This document shows positions 7,651 to 15,571 of a stretch of 64,000 nucleotides of DNA, in pieces; positions within the stretch are counted from its first letter, which is position 1; every line of letters begins with the position of its first letter. Made by a program: the position numbers and the translations under genes. The notes beneath the pieces were generated by a model. The model ran no database searches, was not told where the DNA came from, and was given only the letters and a program-made list of their open reading frames with translations. This stretch comes from Meiothermus sp. Pnk-1 (lineage in GTDB: Bacteria; Deinococcota; Deinococci; Deinococcales; Thermaceae): positions 1 through 64,000 of the forward strand of contig NZ_QKOB01000013.1 of assembly GCF_003226535.1 (NCBI RefSeq). Reading direction: 5' to 3'.

Positions 7651-8856
7651 ATGCTGCACCGTCTGGGAATCGTCATCTTCGTTGTGCTCGGCTTGGGGCT
7701 GGCCCAAAAGCCGCTCGAGATCACCCTCTGGCATACCGCCGGGCCGCCTGGCCAGGAACCCTTCGAGGCCATGGTGGCGGAGTTCAACGCCGCCCAGAGC
7801 CAGTACAAGATCACCCCGCGCTACCAGGGCGATTACCGCGAGGCCGGGCTCAAGCTGCTCTCCGCGCTGCGGGCGGGGAGTGCTCCTACCTTGTTCCACG
7901 CCGAGATCTCTTTCCTGGGGCAGATGGTCAAGGAGGGGATCGCGCTGCCGCTGGACGAGCACCTGGGCAACCTGCCCAACGACTTCTACCCGGGCTTCCT
8001 CGAGACCGGCCGATTTCAGGGCAAGACATATGGGCTACCCATCGGGCTTTCGGTGCCGATCTTCTTCTATAACGCCGACCAGTTCCGCGCCCGCAATATC
8101 TCGGTCCCCACCGACTGGAGCCAAGTGGCCGAAGCGGCAGCCAAACTCTCCGGCCGCGCCGCCAAGGGGCTCATCGTCTCCAGCGATATCTGGAGCTTCA
8201 ACGTCCTGGTGATGAGCCGTGGAGGCAGCCTGACCAACGCCCAGGGCCGAGCGGACTTCACCCACCCCAAGGTGGTGGAATCGCTCGAGTTTTTGCAGAA
8301 GATCGTACGCGCAGGCCACGCCCAAAGCCGCAACATCGCCGAGGCCCAGTTTTCGGTGGCCGACTTCCTACGCACCAAGGCCTTTATGGGCCTGGCCCCC
8401 ATCACCATCTGGCCGCTGATCGAAGACCGCGCCCCCATTCCCTTCCGCCTGGGGGTGGCCGCCGTGCCGCTGGAGCAGGGCGGGAGGGTTCCGCTGGCGG
8501 GCGGGGCGCTGGTGGTGCTCAAGGGGGCCAGCCCGGAGCAGGTCAGGGGCGCGGTGGCCTTCTGGCGCTTTCTGATGGAGCCCAGGAACATCGCCCGCTG
8601 GGTCAAGGCTACCTACTACTTGCCCATGCGCCGCAGCGCTCAGCCCCTGCTCGAGGACTTCTATAAAGAAGACCCCCGCCGCCGGGTGGCCTTCAGCCAG
8701 GTGGAAGGAGCGGGACCCTGGATCCAAGACCCTGAGATGACGGTGTGGTACGCCTATTTGGAAGAGGCGCTGGAAAAAGCCCTCAAGGGCAATGTCCCCG
8801 CCCGCCAAGCGCTCGAGGAGGCCCAGCGCAAGGCCGCTGCCGTCGAACGCAAATAA
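7651..8856 (+). CDS. ABC extracellular solute-binding protein, UgpB-like (copy 1)
   Basis: A 401-residue family 1 binding protein with signal peptide MLHRLGIVIFVVLGLGLAQ. The mature start EITLWHTAGPPGQEPFEAMV and the motif YQGDYREAG match the UgpB pattern 'FWHsMdG ... YKGnY', the glycerol-3-phosphate binding protein. The ATG at 7651 follows GAGGTG closely; an in-frame GTG at 7645 is less likely. It is clearly paralogous to the next gene: both share TLF/VLYxAE, the GLP region, and an almost identical C-terminus (EEALEKALKGNVPARQALEE). Substrate is inferred from family resemblance only. Confidence 0.82.
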   Translation: MLHRLGIVIFVVLGLGLAQKPLEITLWHTAGPPGQEPFEAMVAEFNAAQSQYKITPRYQGDYREAGLKLLSALRAGSAPTLFHAEISFLGQMVKEGIALPLDEHLGNLPNDFYPGFLETGRFQGKTYGLPIGLSVPIFFYNADQFRARNISVPTDWSQVAEAAAKLSGRAAKGLIVSSDIWSFNVLVMSRGGSLTNAQGRADFTHPKVVESLEFLQKIVRAGHAQSRNIAEAQFSVADFLRTKAFMGLAPITIWPLIEDRAPIPFRLGVAAVPLEQGGRVPLAGGALVVLKGASPEQVRGAVAFWRFLMEPRNIARWVKATYYLPMRRSAQPLLEDFYKEDPRRRVAFSQVEGAGPWIQDPEMTVWYAYLEEALEKALKGNVPARQALEEAQRKAAAVERK

Positions 8857-8916
8857 GCTCGAGGCCCGCCGCCACTTCGCGGGTTGGGGTTTCCTCCCAC
8901 CGACCTGCCCTTTCCC

Positions 8917-8947
8917 ATGACAAATCGCCATTATGCAAAGGTAAAAT
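8917..8947 (+). promoter_or_regulatory. Possible promoter before second binding-protein gene
   Basis: ATGACA (8917-8922) and TAAAAT (8942-8947) with a 19-nt gap (18 if TGACAA is used), in a 117-nt gap between the two binding-protein genes. It would allow separate expression of copy 2. The -35 fit and spacing are only fair. Confidence 0.35.
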
Positions 8948-8973
8948 GGGCGGCATCGGTGCAGGAGGGAACT

Positions 8974-10167
8974 GTGAAGCGAGTTCTAGCGTGGCTTTTT
9001 CTGGCCTTTAGCCTGGCCTTTGCGCAGGTAGAGATCCCTTTCTGGCACGCCATGGACGGGCCAGCGGGCCGGGCCATCGACCAGTTCGCCAAGGAGTTCA
9101 ACGCCAAGCAGCGCAGCTTCCGGGTAGTTCCGGTGTACAAGGGCGACTACCGCGACGAGGAAAATAGTTTGGTCTCCGCGCTGCGGGCAGGGGGCGCGCC
9201 GGTGCTGTACCAGGCCGAGGTGGTGTTCTTCCCTCGCCTGGTGGCCGAGGGCAGCGCGGTAGCCCTGGACGATCTGGTGCGCGGTTTGCCTTTTGAGGGG
9301 GATTTGTTCGAGGCGGCCTGGGATTATGGAATCATCGGCGGCAAGCGCTATGGGCTCCCCTTCAATACTTCCACCCCGGTGCTTTTCTTCAACGAGAACC
9401 AGCTGCGGGCCAGGGGCTTGAAGGTCCCGACCAACTGGAAGGAGTTCGAGGAGGTCGCTCGAGCGCTGAGCAGCCGCCAGAGCCGGGGCTTCATCGCACT
9501 CACCGAGTCCTGGACCTTCGAGGCAATGGTCACCAGCCGTGGGGGCAACCTCGTGACCCCCGACGGGAAACCCAACTTTACTTCCCCCCAGGTGGTGGAG
9601 GCCCTCGAGTTCCTGCAAAACCTGAACCGCAGCGGGGTCATCTCGGTGCGCAACCTGGCCGAGGCCACCTTCGCCCAGCTCGACTTCGTGCGCACCAAGG
9701 GCATGATGGTCTTCGCCTCTATTGCCAACTGGCCTGCGGCGGAGAACTTCTCGTTTGCCTTCAAGCTGGGGGTAGCTCCGGTGCCGCGCGAGCCAGGGGG
9801 CAAGGTACCTTTGGGCGGGGCGCAGCTGGTGGTGTTGCGGGGGGCCAGCCCCGAGCAGCAGCGCGGGGCGGTGGAGTTTTGGAAGTACCTGATGGAACCC
9901 GAGGTCGTCGCGAGGTGGGTGCAAGCTTCATATTACGTGCCGATACGAAAATCGGCAGAACCCTTGCTCGAGGGCTTCTATAAGGAAAACCCCTACCGCC
10001 GGGTGGCCTTCCAGCAGGTAGGATACGCCCAGCCCCGCCCACGGGTGCCGCAGTTCGCGGTGTGGCGGAACTTTTTGGAGGAGGCCTTGGAAAAAGCCCT
10101 CAAGGGCAACGTCCCCGCCCGCCAAGCCCTCGAGGAGGCCCAGCGCAAGGCAGAAGCGGCCAGATAG
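8974..10167 (+). CDS. ABC extracellular solute-binding protein, UgpB-like (copy 2)
   Basis: A 397-residue binding protein. The GTG at 8974 is chosen because AGGAGGGA sits 4-10 nt upstream and the signal peptide MKRVLAWLFLAFSLAFAQ follows; the frame is open further upstream but without a start signal. The mature start VEIPFWHAMDGPAGRAIDQF and YKGDYRDEE are very close to UgpB. Its C-terminus is nearly identical to copy 1, so the pair arose by tandem duplication. Two binding proteins may feed one permease pair with different ligands, a division that the sequence suggests but does not prove. Confidence 0.85.
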   Translation: MKRVLAWLFLAFSLAFAQVEIPFWHAMDGPAGRAIDQFAKEFNAKQRSFRVVPVYKGDYRDEENSLVSALRAGGAPVLYQAEVVFFPRLVAEGSAVALDDLVRGLPFEGDLFEAAWDYGIIGGKRYGLPFNTSTPVLFFNENQLRARGLKVPTNWKEFEEVARALSSRQSRGFIALTESWTFEAMVTSRGGNLVTPDGKPNFTSPQVVEALEFLQNLNRSGVISVRNLAEATFAQLDFVRTKGMMVFASIANWPAAENFSFAFKLGVAPVPREPGGKVPLGGAQLVVLRGASPEQQRGAVEFWKYLMEPEVVARWVQASYYVPIRKSAEPLLEGFYKENPYRRVAFQQVGYAQPRPRVPQFAVWRNFLEEALEKALKGNVPARQALEEAQRKAEAAR

Positions 10168-10282
10168 CCAGGTAAAAACCCTGCTCGATGGGTTCTCCCA
10201 AGGGCTCAAAGGCGCGGGGCTCCACCAGCGGTGTGCGATATAAACACCGTTCCCGGGTCGTTGGGGTTAGCGTAGGATCACC

Positions 10283-11053
10283 ATGCGCTTGGGTTTCAGC
10301 CCCCTCACCGCTGGCCTCGAGTATCCTGCCGCTTTTGACTTGGCGGCCGAGCTAGGGCTGCTATTGGAAATCGCTTACGACCAACACGAAATGGACCCCC
10401 GGCTGCCTTCGGCTCGAGAACTCGCCGAGATGGGCCGTGCGGCCGGGGTGGGCTTTACCCTGCACCTGCCCTTCGTGGATCTCAACCTGGCCAGCCTGGT
10501 ACCGCTGGCTTGGAAAAGCTCCCTCGAGCGCACCCGGGCCGCCCTCGAGTTCGCTCACACCATCGGGGCCGCCTGTGCGGTGATGCACACCGGGCAGGTT
10601 CCCCTCAGGAGCGACGTCGCCCTCAAATATGCCCGGGCCAGACTGGCCGAGGCCCTGGCCGCGCTCCAGCCCTCCCCCACCCCCATCGCGCTCGAGAACA
10701 CCCACCTCTCCCAGGAGGATCTTGTGGAGGGGGTGGATGAGCTCAAGCACCTGCTCGCCGATCACCCCGCCTACGGCTTCTGCCTCGACGTGGGGCACGG
10801 TCAGATCGAGCTGGGTCCAGGGGGTTACAAGCGCTACTATCAGGCCCTCTCGGACCGCCTCATCCATTGGCACCTGCACGACAACCAGGGACAGCAGGAC
10901 GAACATCTGGTAGTAGGCGAGGGCACCGTGGACTGGGCCTGGGTGCGCCGCAAGCTCCAGGGCTTTAGCGGAACGGCAGCCCTCGAGGTGCAAGGCGGTG
11001 CCGAAGGGGTGCGCCGCAGCGTGGCGATCCTGCGGGGTGAGGCGCTGGGATAA
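10283..11053 (+). CDS. Sugar phosphate isomerase/epimerase-like TIM-barrel protein
   Basis: A 256-residue xylose-isomerase-like TIM barrel (AP endonuclease 2 superfamily). Metal-binding landmarks are the glutamate in IALENTHLSQED, the aspartate and histidine in FCLDVGHGQIE, HWHLHDNQGQQDEH and the final glutamate in TAALEVQGG. Such barrels include sugar isomerases, epimerases and some phosphodiesterases. It closes the UgpB-like transport cluster, at the place where a UgpQ glycerophosphodiesterase often sits, so it probably processes the imported ligand. TAGGAT lies just 4 nt before the ATG. Exact reaction unknown. Confidence 0.72.
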   Translation: MRLGFSPLTAGLEYPAAFDLAAELGLLLEIAYDQHEMDPRLPSARELAEMGRAAGVGFTLHLPFVDLNLASLVPLAWKSSLERTRAALEFAHTIGAACAVMHTGQVPLRSDVALKYARARLAEALAALQPSPTPIALENTHLSQEDLVEGVDELKHLLADHPAYGFCLDVGHGQIELGPGGYKRYYQALSDRLIHWHLHDNQGQQDEHLVVGEGTVDWAWVRRKLQGFSGTAALEVQGGAEGVRRSVAILRGEALG

Positions 11054-11216
11054 GGGGACAAAAGTTGTGACTATAATTCATCCGTTATGGCCGGTTAAGG
11101 GACATTTGCCCCGACCGTCTTAACTACACTTGTCACGAGGGGGCACCGCCCACGCCGTGATCTGGTAATCTTTGGTACGGTTGCCAGGCACTCCAGACTG
11201 GCCAGGAGGAAGATAG

Positions 11217-12020
11217 ATGCCCATCGAGCGGATTGAGGTCTACATCGACAACGCGAAAGAACCCATCCAGGTGCTCAAGGAGCCGCCCTTCAAGGTCAAC
11301 CTCGATACCACCAAACTCCCCGACGGCGATCACCTGATGCGGGTAGTGACTTATTACCGTGGAGGCGGAAGCGAAGTCAAAGAGATTCCCTTTAAAGTGA
11401 GCAATACCCCCGGGGTGGCGGTGGAGGGGCTCGAGGAGGGCAAAGAGGTCAGCGGGAACCTCGAGATGACCATCCGAGTTGGCGATCCCCAGCTCCCTCC
11501 TCCGCCCTCACGCTTCCCCCTGGTGGGCTTCCTCGTCACCGCGGTGGTGGTGCTGGGAGGGGTCTGGGGCTTCTTCGCCCTCAATCCGGGGTTCAACGAG
11601 GTGATCAAGGAAGTGGCGAAGACCGAAGCCGCCGCCGAAGGTGGGCACGGCACCACGGGCGGCGCGCAGGCTGGAGGCGGGGAGGCTATCCCTGTAGATC
11701 AGGCCCTGCTCACCAAAGGCGAGACGGTTTTCAGCGCGAACTGCGCGGGCTGCCACCAGGCAAGCGGCACTGGGGTGCCCGGGGCGTTCCCACCCCTGGC
11801 CGGAAACCCCAACCTGGCCGATGCTGAGCACGTGGTCAAGACCGTTATCCACGGCCTTACCACCGGGGTCACGGTGAACGGGACGAAGTACACCCAGCCG
11901 ATGCCGGCCTTTGCTCAGCTTTCCGATGAGGAAGTCGCGGCGGTCGCCACCTATGTCCGCAACAGTTGGGGCAACAAGTTTGGCGGCGTAAAGCCCGAAC
12001 AAGCCAAAGCCGCCCGATAA
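11217..12020 (+). CDS. fbcC: Cytochrome bc complex, cytochrome c subunit
   Basis: A 267-residue membrane-anchored cytochrome c. Residues ~1-95 form an all-beta, Ig-like domain (IERIEVYIDNAKEPIQVLKE, LPDGDHLMRVVTYYRGGG) without a signal peptide. One helix follows (FPLVGFLVTAVVVLGGVWGF, ~100-120), then a flexible Gly/Ala linker and a class I cytochrome c domain with CAGCH (176-180) and the axial Met in QPMPAF (Met229). The order fbcC-fbcX-fbcF-fbcB is that of the Thermus thermophilus cytochrome bc complex. It passes electrons from the Rieske protein to soluble cytochrome c. AGGAGG precedes the ATG. Confidence 0.9.
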   Translation: MPIERIEVYIDNAKEPIQVLKEPPFKVNLDTTKLPDGDHLMRVVTYYRGGGSEVKEIPFKVSNTPGVAVEGLEEGKEVSGNLEMTIRVGDPQLPPPPSRFPLVGFLVTAVVVLGGVWGFFALNPGFNEVIKEVAKTEAAAEGGHGTTGGAQAGGGEAIPVDQALLTKGETVFSANCAGCHQASGTGVPGAFPPLAGNPNLADAEHVVKTVIHGLTTGVTVNGTKYTQPMPAFAQLSDEEVAAVATYVRNSWGNKFGGVKPEQAKAAR

Positions 12021-12029
12021 GGAGGGAGC

Positions 12030-12539
12030 ATGTACCGCAACGATAACGTGATCCCCACCTTCTCGCTGTTGTTTGCCGTGACGCTTTTTGTGATGGCGAT
12101 GCTCAACCGCCAGCACATCAGCCGCTTGGCGGGCGAGAACGTGGATCACCTCTCGGTGGGCGGGATTGGGCTCATCGCCTTTGCCCTGGTGCTGTTTGTC
12201 TACGGGTTCATCGGCCTGCTGTCGAACTGGCTGGAGGGCCAGGAGCTACACCCCGGCATCCGCCAACCCGAACCCGGCAGCGCCCCGGTGACTGCAGGCA
12301 TCGTACTGTCGCTTTTGTTGGTGATGCTCTCCGGCTTTTTTGTGCGGCTCATCACCTTCTCCTACGCCGCCAATCCCCTCAAGCCCGCGGAAGTGGCCGC
12401 CGCCAACCCCACCTGGCTGCAGGGGTTGATCTTCGCGGGGATGATGTTGGTGATTGCTTTTCTGGCCGCCTTGTACAAAAAGTTCTTCCTGCCCGAGGAG
12501 GTGGTGGCCGAAGACGAGAAGGGGGATTTCCCCTGGTAA
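12030..12539 (+). CDS. fbcX: Cytochrome bc complex subunit X
   Basis: A 169-residue protein with four predicted membrane helices (~8-24, 43-66, 87-109, 131-150) and an acidic tail ending KGDFPW. It has no heme or cluster motif. Its place between the cytochrome c and Rieske genes identifies it as FbcX, the extra membrane subunit described in the four-subunit Thermus bc complex. Its role is structural or unknown. The ATG follows AAGGAGGGAGC, 9 nt after the fbcC stop. Confidence 0.85.
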   Translation: MYRNDNVIPTFSLLFAVTLFVMAMLNRQHISRLAGENVDHLSVGGIGLIAFALVLFVYGFIGLLSNWLEGQELHPGIRQPEPGSAPVTAGIVLSLLLVMLSGFFVRLITFSYAANPLKPAEVAAANPTWLQGLIFAGMMLVIAFLAALYKKFFLPEEVVAEDEKGDFPW

Positions 12540-12589
12540 GCTGCCTTACCCCAACCTGTGCGCAGCGGTAGCAAAATAAGAGGCAAAAC

Positions 12590-13222
12590 ATGGAACACAC
12601 TGAACACTCGATTGATCCGGTGCAGGAGCAACAAGAGCACATCAAGCGCCGGGCCGTGTTGCAAGCGGCCATCGGAGTGGGGGTGGGGCTATCGGTGCTC
12701 TCGACTTTGTACGTGGGTGTGGGCTTCATCCCCAAGGTAGTGATCACCCCGGAGAAAGAGCCGGTGAAGGCTGGGGATGTGCTGGTTTGGGCGCAGGGAG
12801 CCAAGGCCGGGCAGGACATTACCCCCGCCGACCTCCAAGCGGCCCAGAAGTCCGATCCACCTTTCATCATCGCTTACCCCAAAAACCCCGAGAACAACGT
12901 GGTCAAGAGCCAGCTCGCCACCAACACCATCATGGTGATGCAGCTCGAGCCCTCCTCCCTGAGCCCGGAGACGGCAAAATACGCGGCCCAGGGGATCGTG
13001 GCCTACTCGGCCATCTGCAAGCACCTGGGGTGCACCATCAGCCAGTGGAAGAATAACGTGTGGCACTGCCCCTGCCACGGTGGGGAATACGATCCGCGGC
13101 AAGGCGCCAAAGTGGTGGCGGGGCCGCCGCCCGGCCCGGTACCGCAATTGCCCATCAAGCTCGAGGGCAACCGCATCGTGGCCGCAGCGGGGTTCTTGTT
13201 CAAGCCCGGGGCCGATGTCTAG
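12590..13222 (+). CDS. fbcF: Cytochrome bc complex, Rieske iron-sulfur protein
   Basis: A 210-residue Rieske protein. The N-terminus has a twin-arginine-like KRRAVLQAA (19-27) and one membrane anchor (~27-48). The 2Fe-2S ligands are in CKHLGC (143-148: Cys143, His145) and CPCHGG (160-165: Cys160, His163); Cys148 and Cys162 form the usual disulfide. The GPPPGPV loop after the cluster is conserved. It oxidises menaquinol and reduces FbcC. Third gene of the operon. Confidence 0.93.
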   Translation: MEHTEHSIDPVQEQQEHIKRRAVLQAAIGVGVGLSVLSTLYVGVGFIPKVVITPEKEPVKAGDVLVWAQGAKAGQDITPADLQAAQKSDPPFIIAYPKNPENNVVKSQLATNTIMVMQLEPSSLSPETAKYAAQGIVAYSAICKHLGCTISQWKNNVWHCPCHGGEYDPRQGAKVVAGPPPGPVPQLPIKLEGNRIVAAAGFLFKPGADV

Positions 13223-13231
13223 GAGGGGAGC

Positions 13232-14509
13232 ATGTATAAGTGGTTGGACGAACGTCTAGACCTCCATAGGCTCAACAGCAAGCTCTTCCGTAAGGCTTTC
13301 CCGGTGCATCACACCTTTTTTCTGGGTGAGATTACCCTCTTTGCCTTTGTCGTGCTGGTGCTCACCGGGGTCTTCCTGACCCTGAACTACGAGCCTTCCA
13401 TCCGCGAGGTCACCACCCCCGACGGCCAGAAGCTGCCCGCGGCCTATGCTTCCATTCTCTACATCGACTCCCTGCCCTTTGGAGCGGTGATCCGCAGCCT
13501 GCACCACTGGTCGGCCCACATCATGATCGCGGCGGCTTTCTTGCACATGATCCGCATCCACCTCTCGGGAGCCTACAAAAAGCCCCGCGAGCTGAACTGG
13601 TTGGTGGGAATCGGCCTGTTGGTGCTGGCCATCGTCACCGCCTTCACCGGTTACGCCCTGCCCTTCGATAACTACGCCATCACCGCGACCAAGATCGGCT
13701 ACGAGATCGGGGCAGCCGCGCCTTGGGTGGGTGGGGTGTTGGTCAACATCCTCTTTGCCGGAGAGTTTTCCAACACCAACACCCAGATGATCCCCCGGCT
13801 CTTCTCGGTGCACGTGTTGTGGCTACCCCTAACCCTGATCGCCCTCATCGGGCTGCACCTGCTGATCATGGTCAAGCAAAAGCACACCCAGCCCAAGTAC
13901 GCCGAGCGGGTCAGCCCGGGCAAGATCCTGGGCGTTCCGGCGCTGCCCTCCCAGGGGATCATGGCGGGGATCTTGTTTCTGGTCTATGTAGCGGTGGCCA
14001 CGCTGATCGCGGGGATCTTTCTGGCTCACCCGGTCCAGGCCTATGGCCCCCCTACCGCCAACACCCCGGCGGTCAAGCCCGATTGGTACTTCCTATGGAT
14101 CTACGGGATCTTGCAGATGATCCCCAGCAACTGGAAGTTTGAGCTGTTGGGAGCCACCTTCGGACCGCAGTTCTGGGGCGGGATCTTCGTGCCTACGCTG
14201 ATCATCCTGGGTGCAGCGGCCATCCCCTTCATTGATACCCAGCCCCACAAACAGCGCTACCTCGAGCTCCCCAGCCAGCACCCCGGACGCACCAGCTTTG
14301 TCATCGGGATGCTGATGTTCTACATCATGGCCACCCTGGCCGGCTACAAGATCGACCTCAACCTGCCCAATGCCCTGCTATGGGTACTGGTGCTGTTTGT
14401 GCCGATCCTGACCGGGGTGGTGGCCTATGTGATCCTGCGGGCTTTTTACGGCAAGGCCTCACAAGAGTCTCAGGTAGGGGGCCTACAGGGCTCAGCTGCC
14501 GACGATTGA
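13232..14509 (+). CDS. fbcB: Cytochrome bc complex, cytochrome b
   Basis: A 425-residue full-length cytochrome b. The two heme ligand pairs appear as His91/His105 in SLHHWSAHIMIAAAFLHM and His194/His209 in SVHVLWLPLTLIALIGLH. The quinol-oxidation loop is KPDWYF (~residue 285), equivalent to PEWY. About eight helices are visible. It completes the fbc operon, starts 9 nt after fbcF with GGAGGGGAG in front, and is followed by a strong terminator. Confidence 0.95.
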   Translation: MYKWLDERLDLHRLNSKLFRKAFPVHHTFFLGEITLFAFVVLVLTGVFLTLNYEPSIREVTTPDGQKLPAAYASILYIDSLPFGAVIRSLHHWSAHIMIAAAFLHMIRIHLSGAYKKPRELNWLVGIGLLVLAIVTAFTGYALPFDNYAITATKIGYEIGAAAPWVGGVLVNILFAGEFSNTNTQMIPRLFSVHVLWLPLTLIALIGLHLLIMVKQKHTQPKYAERVSPGKILGVPALPSQGIMAGILFLVYVAVATLIAGIFLAHPVQAYGPPTANTPAVKPDWYFLWIYGILQMIPSNWKFELLGATFGPQFWGGIFVPTLIILGAAAIPFIDTQPHKQRYLELPSQHPGRTSFVIGMLMFYIMATLAGYKIDLNLPNALLWVLVLFVPILTGVVAYVILRAFYGKASQESQVGGLQGSAADD

Positions 14510-14532
14510 TGCCCCGAGAAGCCAGGGCCTCA

Positions 14533-14558
14533 CCCTCCCCACCTCGGGGAGGGTTTTT
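14533..14558 (+). terminator. Rho-independent terminator of the fbc operon
   Basis: Perfect 8-bp stem CCCTCCCC (14533-14540) / GGGGAGGG (14546-14553) with a 5-nt loop, followed by TTTTTGATTT. It lies 24 nt after the fbcB stop codon. Confidence 0.9.
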
Positions 14559-14615
14559 GATTTGACCCCTCCCGGCTCGAGGTGTATGTTAATAGCGTAA
14601 TCAAAGGGGGTATTT

Positions 14616-14996
14616 ATGGGGATTCGACTCGATCTGGTAGGGCTGGTGGTGCGGGACATGAAAGCTTCGCTGGACTTTTACCGCCGTCTGGGATTTGACC
14701 TTCCGGCAGAAGCCGACCGGGAGGGGCACGTCGAGGCGAGCTTGCCAGGCGGGCTGCGCTTTGCCTGGGACACCCTGGAGGTGATGCGGAGCTTCGACCC
14801 CAGCTATGAACTTCACCCTGTACACGCCGGAGCCTACCTCTGCGACAGCCCCGCCGAGGTGGACGCCAAGTACGCCGAGTTAGTAGGGGCTGGTTACCAA
14901 AGCCATAAAGAACCCTGGGACGCCTTCTGGGGCCAGCGCTACGCCCAAGTCAAGGACCCCGACGGCCATACCGTGGACCTGTTTGCCCCCCTCTAA
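14616..14996 (+). CDS. VOC-family (glyoxalase/dioxygenase fold) protein
   Basis: A 126-residue protein with two beta-alpha-beta-beta-beta units: LVGLVVRDMKASLDFYRRLGF at the start and YAQVKDPDGHTVDLFAPL at the end, the latter with the family's 'DPDGh.v.L' ending. Members bind a metal and act as lyases, dioxygenases or antibiotic-binding proteins. Several canonical metal ligands are unclear here, so a catalytic role is uncertain. AAAGGGGG precedes the ATG; transcribed separately from the fbc operon. Confidence 0.8.
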   Translation: MGIRLDLVGLVVRDMKASLDFYRRLGFDLPAEADREGHVEASLPGGLRFAWDTLEVMRSFDPSYELHPVHAGAYLCDSPAEVDAKYAELVGAGYQSHKEPWDAFWGQRYAQVKDPDGHTVDLFAPL

Positions 14997-15048
14997 AAGC
15001 TTCAGCCCGCTCACACCATGATGTTGCGGCGGGTCTAAGCTTTAGGGG

Positions 15049-15567
15049 ATGAGCTATCGCCAGATATACCTCAAGGAGGTAAACCCCCAGGCCGTGCGCG
15101 GGGTGTTGGGAGAGCGCAGCGGAACCGTCTCGAGCGTGGACGGCTACGCGGTGGTCACCCTCCCTCCTCCCACCTTCGAGACCTATTACGCCCAACAAGA
15201 TGAGATCGTTCCGTTGGCCGAAGAACTCTCGCGCAAGCTCGAGGCCCTGGCTTTGGCGGTGCTGAACCTCGAGGACGAGCTGCTGTTGTTCTGGATCTAC
15301 GACCGGGGCGAACAAATCTTCGCCTACGACTCCAATCCCATGTATTTGGGCTGCCCGGTCTGCTCGTACGTGAGCGAAACGGTAAAACCCGAAGCGGGAG
15401 ACATCGAGCGGCTGGCCCGGCCATTCGGTCATCCCGAGAACGCCCGCGCGCTCAAATCGTGGATCTACCGCAAGCGCGGTCTGGGCTTCTTGCAGGAGCA
15501 AAAGCGCCACGCCGAGATCGCCCGGCTTTTGGGGCTGCCCGCTCCTTTTGGGAGTTCGGTAAAGTAG
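15049..15567 (+). CDS. Conserved hypothetical protein
   Basis: A 172-residue soluble protein not recognised. It has a repetitive alpha/beta look, an acidic middle (LALAVLNLEDELLLFWIYDRG), a CPVC pair (~residue 104) and a basic C-terminal helix (SWIYRKRGLGFLQEQKRHAE). TAAGCT (15036-15041) ends 7 nt before the ATG, so transcription probably begins at the start codon. The acuI-like gene follows after 4 nt with its own -10 box inside this gene's end. Confidence 0.55.
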   Translation: MSYRQIYLKEVNPQAVRGVLGERSGTVSSVDGYAVVTLPPPTFETYYAQQDEIVPLAEELSRKLEALALAVLNLEDELLLFWIYDRGEQIFAYDSNPMYLGCPVCSYVSETVKPEAGDIERLARPFGHPENARALKSWIYRKRGLGFLQEQKRHAEIARLLGLPAPFGSSVK

Positions 15568-15571
15568 CAGT

